Positions 1 through 9,738 of a stretch of DNA of 64,000 nt are shown piece after piece. The position numbers were made by a program, and so were the translations under genes. Numbering within the stretch: the stretch's first letter is position 1; each line of letters begins with the position of its first letter. Origin of the DNA: Flexivirga aerilata (lineage in GTDB: Bacteria > Actinomycetota > Actinomycetes > Actinomycetales > Dermatophilaceae); contig NZ_JABENB010000001.1 of the NCBI RefSeq assembly GCF_013002715.1, positions 2,232,001 through 2,296,000 on the forward strand. The letters are read 5' to 3'. Under the pieces are notes generated by a model that saw only the letters and a program-made list of their open reading frames with translations, had not been told where the DNA came from and did no database searches.

Positions 1-1338
<1,338 letters not shown>

Positions 1339-1339
<1 letters not shown>

Positions 1340-1610
1340 TCTCGATACGCGGCTCGTTCCTCGCCGCTACTCGATCAGCGGGGCCTCGCTGGTTGAGTAG
1401 CGGGGGAGCGAAGCGGAGGAGCGTATCGAAACCTGGGGCGGTGATCTCGATACGCGGCTCGTCCCTCGCCGCTACTCGATCACCAGGGGTGGGCACTCGA
1501 TCAGCGGGGCCTCGCTGGTTGAGTAGCGGGGGAGCGCAGCGGAGGAGCGTATCGAAACCTGCGGCGGTGAGCTCGATACGCGGCTCGTTCCTCGCCGCTA
1601 CTCGATCACC
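1339..1610. repeat. Alternating inverted-repeat elements in the glnK-glnD gap
   Basis: The 343-bp gap between glnK and glnD holds no gene but three A arms (about 1339-1381, 1443-1485, 1569-1610), each starting like CTCGATACGCGGCTCGT. Between them are two B arms (about 1385-1433 and 1511-1559) ending like GAGGAGCGTATCGAAACC. The B arm is close to the reverse complement of the A arm (TCGATACGC...GCTACTC...AGCG against its complement), so adjacent arms can fold into long hairpins. Partial copies of CTACTCGATCAGCA continue at 1619-1652. This looks like a REP-type actinobacterial intergenic repeat. It may act as a terminator or attenuator between glnK and glnD. Confidence 0.8.
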
Positions 1611-1682
1611 ATGCGGGGCTACTCGATCAGCAGGGGTAGCTACTCGATCAGCAGTTGGGCCACACGAAAGGGGTTGCGGGGT

Positions 1683-4064
1683 ATGACGATTGCGGCGGTC
1701 GACCAGGAGCGTCTCGGGCTGGCCGGCACGCGCGATTTCACCAAACGGGGCGCGGGCGCGGCCCGGCGGGAGCGGCTCACGGCATACAACAAGGCGTGGT
1801 TGGGGCAGTTGTGGGCGAAGGCGACCGCACCGCTCGGCAACCGCACCGAGGGGGTCGCGCTCGCCGCGGTCGGCAGCCTCGCCCGGGGCGACGGCGGCCC
1901 GCTCTCGGACTACGACCTGGTGCTGGTGCACGACGGCCGCTCGCTCTCCGGGTCGGACGTCACCGAGCTGGCCGACCGCATCTGGTATCCGCTCTGGGAC
2001 GCCGGCGTGCGGCTCGACCACAGCGTGCGCACCCTCGGCGAGTGCCGCGCCGTGGCGTCCGGCGACCTCGCGGCCGCGGTCGGCATGCTCGACCTCGACC
2101 TGCTCGCCGGCGACGACGTGCTCGTCGCCGGGGTGCGGCAGAGCATCGCCCACGACTGGCGCGCCAACGCCCGCAAACGGCTGCCCGAACTGCTCGACAG
2201 CCTCCGGGTGCGGCACGAGCGGCACGGCGACCTGATGAGCGAGATCGAGCCGGACCTCAAGGAGGGCGGGGGAGGGCTGCGCGACATGGCGGTGCTGCGC
2301 GCGCTCACCGCGGCGTGGCTCACCGACCGGCCGCACGGTGCCGTCGACCGGGCGTATGGCGAGTTGCTGGACGTGCGCGACGCGCTGCACGTGGTCACCG
2401 GGCGCGGGCGGGACCGACTCGGCCGCGAGGACCAGGACGCGGTGGCCGCCCTTCTCGGACAACCGGATTCGGACGCGCTGCTCACCGGCGTGGTGCAGGC
2501 GGCACGCACGATCTCCTTCGCGCTGGACGGCACGATGCGCCGTGCCGGCCAGTCGCAGCGCGCCCGCACCCTGCGGGTCGGCCCGCGCCGGCCGGTGCTG
2601 TCACCGCTCGGTTACGGCCTCTACGAGCACGACGGCGAGGTCGTGCTCGGCCCCAAGTCGACCGGGCTCGGCTCCCCGCTGCTGTTGCTGCGGGCGGCCC
2701 GGCTCGCGGCCCGGCGCGGGCTTCCGCTCGCGCCGACGACCGTCGCCAACCTGTCCGGTGAGCTGCAGTCGCTGCCGATGCCGTGGCCGGCGGAGATCCG
2801 CGACGCGTTCGTCGATCTGCTCGCGACCGGGCCGGGGCTGGTGCACGTCTGGGAGACGCTCGACCAGGCGGGAGTGATCGGTCGGTGGCTGCCCGAGTGG
2901 GGCGCCGTGCGCAGTCGCCCACAGCGCAACGCGGTGCACCGTCATACGGTCGACCGGCACATCGTGGAGTCAGTGGTCGAGGCATGCCGCCTGCGCGGTG
3001 ACGTCGAGCGACCGGACCTGCTGCTGATGGCGGCGTTGCTGCACGACATCGGCAAGATCGCCGGCGTGCACGACCACGCCGTCGAGGGTGCGCCGGTCGC
3101 GGCAAACATGTTGCGGCGCATGGGTTTTCACGCCGACGACATCGACGTGGTCGAGCTTCTCGTGCGCGAACACCTCACGCTGGTCGACCTCGCGACCCGG
3201 CGCGACCCGCACGACCCGCGCACCGTGGCCGCGCTCGTCGGCGCCGTCGAGGAGCGCCCCGACGTGCTGGACCTGCTCCGCGCCCTCACCGAGGCCGACG
3301 CGATCTCGGCCGGCCCAAAGGCCTGGACGAGTTGGCGGGTCGGTCTGATCGACGAACTCACCGCGCAGGGCAGGCGGGCGCTCGCCGGCCGGCGGATGCC
3401 GGCACCCGCCGACCCCTTCCACGACACGGCGTATGGCGAGCAGCTCCCGCCCGAGCTGCTGCGCGACCTGGCGATGGGCAACCCGCACGTCACGGTCGAG
3501 CCGACGCCGAGCGGGGCGCGGGTCGAGATCGCCGACCGCGACCGGCTCGGGTTGTTCGCCGACTCGGCGGGGCTGCTCGCGGCGCACGGACTCGTGGTGC
3601 GGACCGCGCGGGTGCGCACCGTCGACGACGTCGCGATCAACACCTGGGACGTCGAGGCCCCGGCCGGCGACCTGCCGCACGCCGAGGAGGTGCAGCGCGG
3701 GCTGGTGCAACTGGCGGGAGGCGACCGCAATCCGTTGCGCGCGCTCGAGCGGCGACGGCGCAGCGCGCCTGACGTGGGTGCGCCGCCGACGCGGGCCACC
3801 GTCATACCCGGTGCGTCGGAGCAGGCGACCGTGATCGAGGTGCGTGCGCAGGATCGCCCTGGTCTGTTGCGCGAGATCGGCATCACGTTCGCGCGGCACT
3901 CGCTCGCCGTGCGATCGGCGCACGTCGCGACGTATGCCGGGCAGACCCTCGACACCTTCTACGTCACTGCTGCGGGTGACCGGCCGGTGGCGCCGCCGCA
4001 GGTCGCGCAGGTGATCGCCGCGCTGATCGACGCGTGTGACGGAGCGACCCGGTCGCCGGGTTAA
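1683..4064 (+). CDS. glnD: PII uridylyl/adenylyl-transferase GlnD
   Basis: A 793-residue bifunctional enzyme that modifies and demodifies GlnK in response to glutamine. It has a nucleotidyltransferase domain with GSLARGDGGPLSDYDLVLVH near residues 63-80. An HD phosphohydrolase domain follows, with LLMAALLHDIGKIAGVHDH near 447-465. Two C-terminal ACT domains sense glutamine, near 614 (DRDRLGLFADSAGLL) and 717 (QDRPGLLREIGITFA). Length fits the family (about 800-890). The ATG at 1683 gives MTIAAVDQERLGL; an in-frame ATG at 1611 lies inside the repeat region and is unlikely. It belongs to the amt-glnK-glnD nitrogen-control cluster but is separated from glnK by the repeats. Confidence 0.93.
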   Translation: MTIAAVDQERLGLAGTRDFTKRGAGAARRERLTAYNKAWLGQLWAKATAPLGNRTEGVALAAVGSLARGDGGPLSDYDLVLVHDGRSLSGSDVTELADRIWYPLWDAGVRLDHSVRTLGECRAVASGDLAAAVGMLDLDLLAGDDVLVAGVRQSIAHDWRANARKRLPELLDSLRVRHERHGDLMSEIEPDLKEGGGGLRDMAVLRALTAAWLTDRPHGAVDRAYGELLDVRDALHVVTGRGRDRLGREDQDAVAALLGQPDSDALLTGVVQAARTISFALDGTMRRAGQSQRARTLRVGPRRPVLSPLGYGLYEHDGEVVLGPKSTGLGSPLLLLRAARLAARRGLPLAPTTVANLSGELQSLPMPWPAEIRDAFVDLLATGPGLVHVWETLDQAGVIGRWLPEWGAVRSRPQRNAVHRHTVDRHIVESVVEACRLRGDVERPDLLLMAALLHDIGKIAGVHDHAVEGAPVAANMLRRMGFHADDIDVVELLVREHLTLVDLATRRDPHDPRTVAALVGAVEERPDVLDLLRALTEADAISAGPKAWTSWRVGLIDELTAQGRRALAGRRMPAPADPFHDTAYGEQLPPELLRDLAMGNPHVTVEPTPSGARVEIADRDRLGLFADSAGLLAAHGLVVRTARVRTVDDVAINTWDVEAPAGDLPHAEEVQRGLVQLAGGDRNPLRALERRRRSAPDVGAPPTRATVIPGASEQATVIEVRAQDRPGLLREIGITFARHSLAVRSAHVATYAGQTLDTFYVTAAGDRPVAPPQVAQVIAALIDACDGATRSPG

Positions 4065-4074
4065 CCTTGCAGGC

Positions 4075-5676
4075 GTGTTCAATTCGCTGTCCGACCGCCT
4101 GACGTCGACCTTCAAGAACCTCCGGGGCAAGGGCCGCCTGTCGGAGTCCGACATCAACTCCACCATCCGGGACATCCGGATGGCGTTGATCGACGCCGAC
4201 GTCGCGACCCCTGTGGTGCGCGAGTTCACCGGCCGGATCCGGGAGCGGGCGCTCGGCGCCGAGGTCAGCGCCGCGCTCAACCCCGGGCAGCAGGTCGTCA
4301 AGATCGTCAACGAGGAGCTCATCGAGATCCTCGGTGGCCAGACCCGCGAGCTCCAGCTGGCCAAGCGGCCGCCGACCGTGATCATGCTCGCCGGTCTGCA
4401 GGGTTCGGGTAAGACGACCTTCGCCGGCAAGCTGGCGCGCTTCCTGCGCGACAAGGGTCACTTCCCGGTGCTGGTCGCGGCCGACCTGCAGCGGCCCAAC
4501 GCGGTGCGGCAGCTCGAGGTCGTCGCCGAGCGCGCCGGTGTGCCGTGCTTTGCGCCGGAGCGCGGCAACGAGGGCGGCCACGACGCGGGGACCGAGGAGG
4601 GCACCCAGTCCTACGGTGACCCGGTGTGGGTCGCGCAGGCCGGTGTCGGGCAGGCGAAGGTGCGGCAGTACGACGTGGTCATCGTCGACACCGCCGGCCG
4701 TCTCGCGGTCGACGAGAACCTCATGCAGCAGGCCGCCGACATCCGTGAGGCGATCCAGCCCGACGAGGTGCTGTTCGTCATCGACGCGATGATCGGTCAG
4801 GCCGCGATCGAGACCGCGCTGGCCTTCCAGAAGGGCGTCGACTTCACCGGTGTCGTGCTCTCCAAGCTCGACGGTGACGCCCGCGGTGGTGCCGCGCTGT
4901 CGGTTGCGTCGGTCACCGGGCGGCCGATCATGTTCTCCTCGGTCGGTGAGCAGACCAAGGACATCGAGGTCTTCCACCCCGACCGGATGGCGTCGCGGAT
5001 CCTCGACATGGGTGACGTGCTCACGCTGATCGAGCAGGCCGAGAAGGCCTTCGACCGGCGGCAGGCCCAGGAGATGGCCCGCAAGTTCATGGAGGAGGAG
5101 GACTTCACCTTCAACGACTTCCTCCAGCAGATGTCGGCCATCAAGAAGATGGGCAACTTGAAGGCGCTCATGGGGATGATGCCCGGCATGTCGGGCATGA
5201 AGGACCAGCTGAACAACCTGGACGAGCGCGAGTTCGACCGGGTCGAGGCGATGGTCCACTCGATGACGCCCTTCGAGCGCACCCACCCCAAGCAGATCAA
5301 CGGCTCGCGCCGGGCGCGCATCGCCCGCGGTTCGGGTGTCACGGTCTCCGAGGTCAACCAGTTGCTGGAGCGCTTCGGCCAGGCGCAGAAGATGATGCGC
5401 CAGATGCGCCGCGGCGGTGGAGGTATGCCGGGGATGCCCGGTATGCCGGGAGGCGCCGCACCCAAGCGCGGCAAGGTGCAGCAGAAGAAGAAGGGCAAGA
5501 GCGGCAACCCCGCCAAGCGCGCCCAGCAGGAGCAGGCCGCCGCGCAGAAGGCGTCGGCCGCGCGGGAGAAGGCGATGGGCAACGCGTTCGGGGCCGAGGA
5601 GGAGCAGGACTTCTCCAACCTCAAGCTGCCCAAGGGGTTTGAGAAGTTCCTCGGCCCGGACGCGAAGAAGGACTGA
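4075..5676 (+). CDS. ffh: Signal recognition particle GTPase Ffh
   Basis: A 533-residue SRP54 protein that binds signal sequences on ribosomes and docks them at FtsY. The N domain is residues 1-90. The G domain has the P-loop GLQGSGKTTFAGKLA near 105, VDTAGRLAVDE near 204 and SKLDGDARGGAALS near 262. The methionine-rich M domain runs from about 330 and includes GMMPGMSGMK and GSRRARIARGSGV. The GTG at 4075 (VFNSLSDRL) matches the family start; an ATG at 4036 would overlap glnD. Oddity: after FAPERGN near residue 164 about 13-15 extra Gly/Glu-rich residues precede the usual GDPV, where actinobacterial Ffh normally reads GNGVGDPV. Confidence 0.94.
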   Translation: MFNSLSDRLTSTFKNLRGKGRLSESDINSTIRDIRMALIDADVATPVVREFTGRIRERALGAEVSAALNPGQQVVKIVNEELIEILGGQTRELQLAKRPPTVIMLAGLQGSGKTTFAGKLARFLRDKGHFPVLVAADLQRPNAVRQLEVVAERAGVPCFAPERGNEGGHDAGTEEGTQSYGDPVWVAQAGVGQAKVRQYDVVIVDTAGRLAVDENLMQQAADIREAIQPDEVLFVIDAMIGQAAIETALAFQKGVDFTGVVLSKLDGDARGGAALSVASVTGRPIMFSSVGEQTKDIEVFHPDRMASRILDMGDVLTLIEQAEKAFDRRQAQEMARKFMEEEDFTFNDFLQQMSAIKKMGNLKALMGMMPGMSGMKDQLNNLDEREFDRVEAMVHSMTPFERTHPKQINGSRRARIARGSGVTVSEVNQLLERFGQAQKMMRQMRRGGGGMPGMPGMPGGAAPKRGKVQQKKKGKSGNPAKRAQQEQAAAQKASAAREKAMGNAFGAEEEQDFSNLKLPKGFEKFLGPDAKKD

Positions 5677-5694
5677 GGGCGGGGCCGCCCGCCC

Positions 5695-5899
5695 GGTCGT
5701 GCCGGGCGGTGTCGCCGGAGCGAATGTCGAGTGCTCCGCGATGCGCAACCTGGTTGCGGCGGACGCAACCTCGTTGCGGGTCGCCGCGCGAACTGACGCG
5801 GTCGTGTCGGGCGGTGTCGGCGAAGCGAAGGTCGAGGGCTCCGCGATGCGCAACCTGATTGCGCCGGAGGCAACCTCGTTGCGGGTCGCCGCGCGAAGT
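5695..5899. repeat. Two tandem copies of a 105-bp unit between ffh and a DUF4236 gene
   Basis: Copies at about 5695-5794 and 5800-5899 share the order GGTCGTGCCGGGCGGTGTCG, then CTCCGCGATGCGCAACCTG, then GCAACCTCGTTGCGGGTCGC. Each contains short self-complementary stretches, such as GCAACCTGGTTGC in copy 1 and CAACCTCGTTG in both. The block follows the ffh stop and reaches the stop of the convergent gene, so it may serve as a two-way terminator. No coding sequence is seen in it. Confidence 0.75.
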
Positions 5900-6459
5900 C
5901 ACCCGCTGAGCATGCCTGCGAGGTCGGCCCAGCGCTGTTCTCCCTGCCGGTGCAGGAAGTGCAATTGAAACGACGTGCCAGCCGCAGTGCGGACCTCGAT
6001 GAGCCCGTTAACCAGTGCTGTTGACGCGCGGTAGCGCACCGATGTTATGTCCTTGCGCCGGACCGTCAGGGTCCGATTCTCGTGCGCCGCGCCGAGGAGG
6101 GCCCGTGCTGAAATCGCATTCGTCGCACGGGCCGTCAATGTCCGCCCGTCAAAGTCCACGATGATCCCGTAACCATTCAGTGTGGGAAGGGATTTCGGCC
6201 TGATCGGCGCCACGCTGCTTTGCGATGCGCGTGCGCCGTCCGAGTTGTTGTTGCGTTGTGAAGACGCGGCGATTGTTGGCCCGCTGATCACTCTGGTGTC
6301 GGAGACGCCCGTGCCCGGGACCCGAATCGTTCGTTGGATCTTGCCGTCAGTTCGACGAGTGATCCGGACAGGGCCAGCGCCAGCACTTACGCTCAGACCG
6401 CTCTTGCTCGCCGTGAGGCGGAACGGCCCGACCTTCTTGGACTTTCGGAAGGAAACCAT
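5899..6459 (-). CDS. DUF4236-domain protein of unknown function
   Basis: A 186-residue protein. Its N-terminus (FRKSKKVGPFRLTASKSG, then LSVSAGAGPVRITRR) matches the short DUF4236 module, a small beta-rich domain seen in many bacterial and phage-related proteins. A Ser/Asn-rich linker (about 60-90) leads to a C-terminal part, IIVDFDGRTLTARAT...DITSVRY...GLIEVRTAAGTSFQLHF. This has the hydrophobic pattern of DUF4429/PH-like domains; that match is by eye only. The ATG at 6459 follows a strong ribosome site (GGGGGAGT). It is a single gene, convergent with ffh and divergent from the amidohydrolase. No enzyme motif was found. Confidence 0.75.
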   Translation of the reverse strand: MVSFRKSKKVGPFRLTASKSGLSVSAGAGPVRITRRTDGKIQRTIRVPGTGVSDTRVISGPTIAASSQRNNNSDGARASQSSVAPIRPKSLPTLNGYGIIVDFDGRTLTARATNAISARALLGAAHENRTLTVRRKDITSVRYRASTALVNGLIEVRTAAGTSFQLHFLHRQGEQRWADLAGMLSG

Positions 6460-6665
6460 GACTCCCCCTGAGGCACATCGACCACGGCGCTGCTCCGCAA
6501 GCTATCCCACTTGACGGCTGTCTGCTGACGATCTGCGATGGGACGGGTTGCTCGGCCGTGTCACCCGCCTGCTTCCCCTGATCGGCCATGACGTGGGCGA
6601 GTATGCCGCAGCCGCGCACGCGAGGCGGCGACAATCGCCGACACCGACGCAATAGGGTCGGATGT

Positions 6666-7760
6666 ATGGCGAACGCTCCGGTGCTGCACGTGAAAGGTCG
6701 CATTCTGGTCGGGCCGGAGGAGGTCCGCGACGAGATCTGGGTGGTCGGCGGTGTCGTCAGCTGGACCGCGCCGGCCGACACCTCGGGCGCGCAGACGATC
6801 CAGGGCCACGTGCTGCCCGGTCTGGTCGACGCCCACTGCCACGTCGGGCTCGAGGCGCACGGGGGCGTCGACGAGGCCACCAGCGAGCAGCACGCACTGC
6901 GCGACCGGGAAGCCGGCGCCCTGCTGCTGCGCGATGCCGGCTCGCCCGTCGACACCCACTGGATCGACGATCGCGAGGACCTGCCCCGCATCATCCGCGC
7001 CGGGCGGCACATCGCCCGGACCAAGCGCTACATCCGCAACTTCGCCCACGAGATCGAGCCCGAGGACCTCGTCGCCTACGTGCGGCAGGAGGCCCGCCGC
7101 GGCGACGGCTGGGTCAAGCTCGTCGGGGACTGGATCGATCGAGATCGCGGCGACCTCGCACCCTGCTGGCCGCGCGAGGCCCTGGCAGCGGCGATCGAGG
7201 CGGCCCACGAGGAAGGCGCCCGCGTGACCGCGCACTGCTTCGGAGAGGAGTCACTGCTCGACTTCGCCGCCGCCGGCACCGACTGCATCGAACACGCCAG
7301 CGGGCTGCTGCCGGACTCGATCGATCTCTTTGCACAGCAAGGCATTTCGATCGTCCCGACGCTGGTCAACATCGAAAACTTCCCGAAGTTCGCCGACGCG
7401 GGAGAGGCGAAATTCCCCTCGTATGCCGCGCACATGCGCGACCTCTACGCCCGCCGCTTCGACACGATCGCCGCCGCTCACGAGGCCGGCGTGCCGATCT
7501 GGGTCGGCACCGACGCCGGAGGCCAGTTGCCGCACGGGCTCGTCGCAGCCGAGGTCGCCGAACTCACCCGGGCCGGCATGACCAACGTCGAGGCGATCAA
7601 CGCAGCGACCTGGGGCGCACGCGCATGGCTCGGCCGCCCCGGCATCGCCGAGGGGGAGAGCGCCGATTTCGTGGTCTACCAGGATGATCCACGCGACGAC
7701 GTCGGCGTGCTCGCCGACCCCAAGCAGATCGTGCTGCGTGGCCGACAGGTCGGTGCATGA
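6666..7760 (+). CDS. Metal-dependent amidohydrolase (imidazolonepropionase-like)
   Basis: A 364-residue member of the amidohydrolase superfamily, probably cytosolic with a one- or two-metal centre. The visible metal ligands are HxH in GLVDAHCHVGL (about residue 55), a possible lysine in WVKLVGDW (about 149), His in VTAHCFGEES (about 189), EHASG (about 208) and Asp in WVGTDAGGQLPHG (about 281). The C-terminus returns to the small beta-sandwich (GESADFVVYQDDP). The ATG at 6666 gives MANAPVLHVKGRIL; an upstream in-frame ATG at 6588 lacks domain support. The next gene starts 2 bp later, so the two are probably co-transcribed. The substrate cannot be told; related proteins act on cyclic amides or dipeptides. 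Confidence 0.85.
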   Translation: MANAPVLHVKGRILVGPEEVRDEIWVVGGVVSWTAPADTSGAQTIQGHVLPGLVDAHCHVGLEAHGGVDEATSEQHALRDREAGALLLRDAGSPVDTHWIDDREDLPRIIRAGRHIARTKRYIRNFAHEIEPEDLVAYVRQEARRGDGWVKLVGDWIDRDRGDLAPCWPREALAAAIEAAHEEGARVTAHCFGEESLLDFAAAGTDCIEHASGLLPDSIDLFAQQGISIVPTLVNIENFPKFADAGEAKFPSYAAHMRDLYARRFDTIAAAHEAGVPIWVGTDAGGQLPHGLVAAEVAELTRAGMTNVEAINAATWGARAWLGRPGIAEGESADFVVYQDDPRDDVGVLADPKQIVLRGRQVGA

Positions 7761-7761
7761 C

Positions 7762-8721
7762 GTGAGCCGAAGCCTCGCACCGCTGGCCGCGACCGGTCGG
7801 CGGGTCTGGGTGCACACCGCCCAGCAGAGCGACCTTGCGGCATACCAGGTCGCGGTGCAGCAGTCGGCCGCCCGCATCGGACAGTGGAACCCGGTCAACC
7901 CGGCCGACCTCCAGTGGCACCTGGAACGTCAGACCGAGGACCACCGCACCTTCCTGATCCATGCGATGGACGCTGCGGGCAGTCACGGCATTGTCGGAAA
8001 AGTCAACGTCACCAACGTCGTTCGCGGGCGCTTCCAGAACGGCGTCATCGGCTACGACTCCTACGACCCGTATGTCGGCACAGGCCTCTTTGCCGAAGGA
8101 CTGCGGCTGGTGATCGACCTCGCCTTCGCCGAGGCACCCCGCGGGATGGGGCTGCATCGCATCGAGGCCAACGTCCGGCCCGGCAACAGCCCGTCGTCCG
8201 GGGTGCTGCGGTCGCTCGGCTTCCGCCGGGAAGGCTACGTGCAACACATGCTCTGGCTCCCCGGCGCGGACGGCTCGCAGTGGCGCGACCACATCCCCCA
8301 CGCGGTCACCCGGGAGGAGTGGCCCGCTGCGCCGTACGCCGCGCAGCGCTGGCCGCGGATTGCGTTGCTGGTCAAGGAGATTCCCGGGACGCACCTGGGT
8401 GCCCGGCTGGCAGAGGAGTCGGGGCTGCCGCTCCTGTCGGAAGGCATCGTCGAGCGCGAGCTGGGCGCGCAGTCGGGCACCGGCGCGGCGCTGTGGGCGC
8501 TGCTCGGCAGCTCCCCGGTCGGTGGGGTCGTCGAACTGCGGGACCCGCAGCCGGCCCTGGCGTTCGAAGGTCTTCGGCGGGCCGGCTTCGACCCGGCCCG
8601 CGTGCCGCAGGTGGGTTGCTCGCTGGGCTTCGGGGTGTCACTCCCGATCGATCCCGGCCGGCCGGTCGACGATCGCTCGGTCGCCCATCTCGCACTGCGC
8701 GCGCGGGCCGCCTTCGCCTGA
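7762..8721 (+). CDS. GNAT acetyltransferase fused to a P-loop-like, motif-less C-terminal domain
   Basis: A 319-residue protein. Residues about 10-175 form a RimJ/RimL-type GNAT domain: GRRVWVHTAQQSDLAAY, the acetyl-CoA region IVGKVNVTNVVRG, and HRIEANVRPGNSPSSGVLRS with LGFRREGYVQ. From about 195 the chain resembles the start of small AAA/kinase proteins (RIALLVKEIPGTHLGARLAE, then LPLLSEGIVERELG and ALWALLGSSPVGGVVELRDP). The Walker A glycine/lysine motif is replaced by KEIPGTHLG, so ATP binding in the usual way is unlikely. GTG at 7762 is the only sensible start after the upstream stop at 7760. It is coupled to the amidohydrolase gene. Confidence 0.8.
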   Translation: MSRSLAPLAATGRRVWVHTAQQSDLAAYQVAVQQSAARIGQWNPVNPADLQWHLERQTEDHRTFLIHAMDAAGSHGIVGKVNVTNVVRGRFQNGVIGYDSYDPYVGTGLFAEGLRLVIDLAFAEAPRGMGLHRIEANVRPGNSPSSGVLRSLGFRREGYVQHMLWLPGADGSQWRDHIPHAVTREEWPAAPYAAQRWPRIALLVKEIPGTHLGARLAEESGLPLLSEGIVERELGAQSGTGAALWALLGSSPVGGVVELRDPQPALAFEGLRRAGFDPARVPQVGCSLGFGVSLPIDPGRPVDDRSVAHLALRARAAFA

Positions 8722-8724
8722 CCG

Positions 8725-9738
8725 TCAGGCGGGTTGCTGCTGCGTGATGCAGTGGATGCCGCCGCCGCGCTCGAACAACGGCCGGGCATCGACGGTCACC
8801 ACCCGCCTGCCGGGATAGGCGTCGGCGAGGATCGACACCGCCTCCGCATCGTGCGCGTCGTCGAACGAGCAGGCGATCACGCCGTCGTTGACCACGAGGT
8901 GGTTGAGGTAGCTGTAGTCGACCGGCCCCTCGTCATCCGAAATAGTCTGCGGCGCAGGCACTTTGCGGATGTCCCAGGTGCGACCGGCCGCATCCGTGGT
9001 GTCCCGCAGCGACGCCTCGACCTCGGCCATGACCCGGTGATCGGGATGGTCCGGGTTGCGCTGGTCGTGCAGCAGCAGCACCCCGGGCGACGGGATCGTC
9101 GCGACGATGTCGACGTGCCCGCGGGTGCCGAACTGCATCGAATCGCGGGTCAGCCCGCGCGGCAGCCAGACGACCTTGGTCGCACCGATGGTCCGTGCGA
9201 GCTCGGCCTCGATGTCCGCCTTGGCGGCCGCCGGATTGCGCCCTTGGTCCAGCTGCACCGTCTCGGTGACGAGCACCGTGCCCTCGCCGTCGACGTGAAA
9301 ACCGCCGCCCTCGTTGACGATCGACGACTCGATGCGGGGGACACCCGCTTGCTCCAGCACGTATGACGCAACGCGCGCATCGTTGTCCCAGGTCGCCCAG
9401 TCCTGCGCGCCCCATCCGTTGAAGATCCAGTCGACGCCGGCGAGACGACCCTCGTCATACACGAAGGACGGGCCGATGTCGCGCATCCACGCGTCGTCGA
9501 GCGGCGCATGCACGATGTCGACCCCGGCCGACAGGTAGCGTCGCGCGACCTCGTCGTCGGCCGGGTCGACCACCATCGTCACCGGCTCGAACTCCAGCAC
9601 CGCACGCGCGACCGCCGCCCAGGTCGACCGTGCCTCGTCGGCGTCGGCCGCGGTGTCGCCGAGCGTGTAGCCCTTCGACGGGAACGCCATCCAGATCCTG
9701 CTCTGCGGGGCCGTCTCGCTCGGCATGAGCGGGCTCAT
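8725..9738 (-). CDS. aguA: Agmatine deiminase
   Basis: A 337-residue pentein-fold enzyme converting agmatine to N-carbamoylputrescine and ammonia. Family features are RIWMAFPSKGYTLG at the N-terminus, DDAWMRDIGPSFV (guanidine-binding Asp), EGGGFHVDGEGT with the catalytic His, RGHVDIVA, and the nucleophile Cys near the C-terminus in RGGGIHCITQQQP. The ATG at 9738 overlaps the aguB stop by one base (TGATG), so translation is coupled. Order on the minus strand is tetR-aguB-aguA. The product is the substrate of the neighbouring aguB. Confidence 0.95.
   Translation of the reverse strand: MSPLMPSETAPQSRIWMAFPSKGYTLGDTAADADEARSTWAAVARAVLEFEPVTMVVDPADDEVARRYLSAGVDIVHAPLDDAWMRDIGPSFVYDEGRLAGVDWIFNGWGAQDWATWDNDARVASYVLEQAGVPRIESSIVNEGGGFHVDGEGTVLVTETVQLDQGRNPAAAKADIEAELARTIGATKVVWLPRGLTRDSMQFGTRGHVDIVATIPSPGVLLLHDQRNPDHPDHRVMAEVEASLRDTTDAAGRTWDIRKVPAPQTISDDEGPVDYSYLNHLVVNDGVIACSFDDAHDAEAVSILADAYPGRRVVTVDARPLFERGGGIHCITQQQPA

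Noticed and set aside
2970..4454. A 494-codon open frame on the minus strand across glnD and ffh
   Set aside because: It is antisense to two well-supported genes; the predicted protein is Arg/Pro-rich without domain pattern, as usual for antisense frames in high-GC coding DNA.
3964..5853. A 629-codon minus-strand frame across ffh
   Set aside because: It is Leu/Arg/His-rich with no recognisable domain, antisense to ffh, and extends into the 105-bp repeats.
7684..7761. An upstream extension of the GNAT protein from ATG 7684
   Set aside because: The extra 26 residues are the out-of-frame end of the amidohydrolase gene; GTG 7762 fits the family start.
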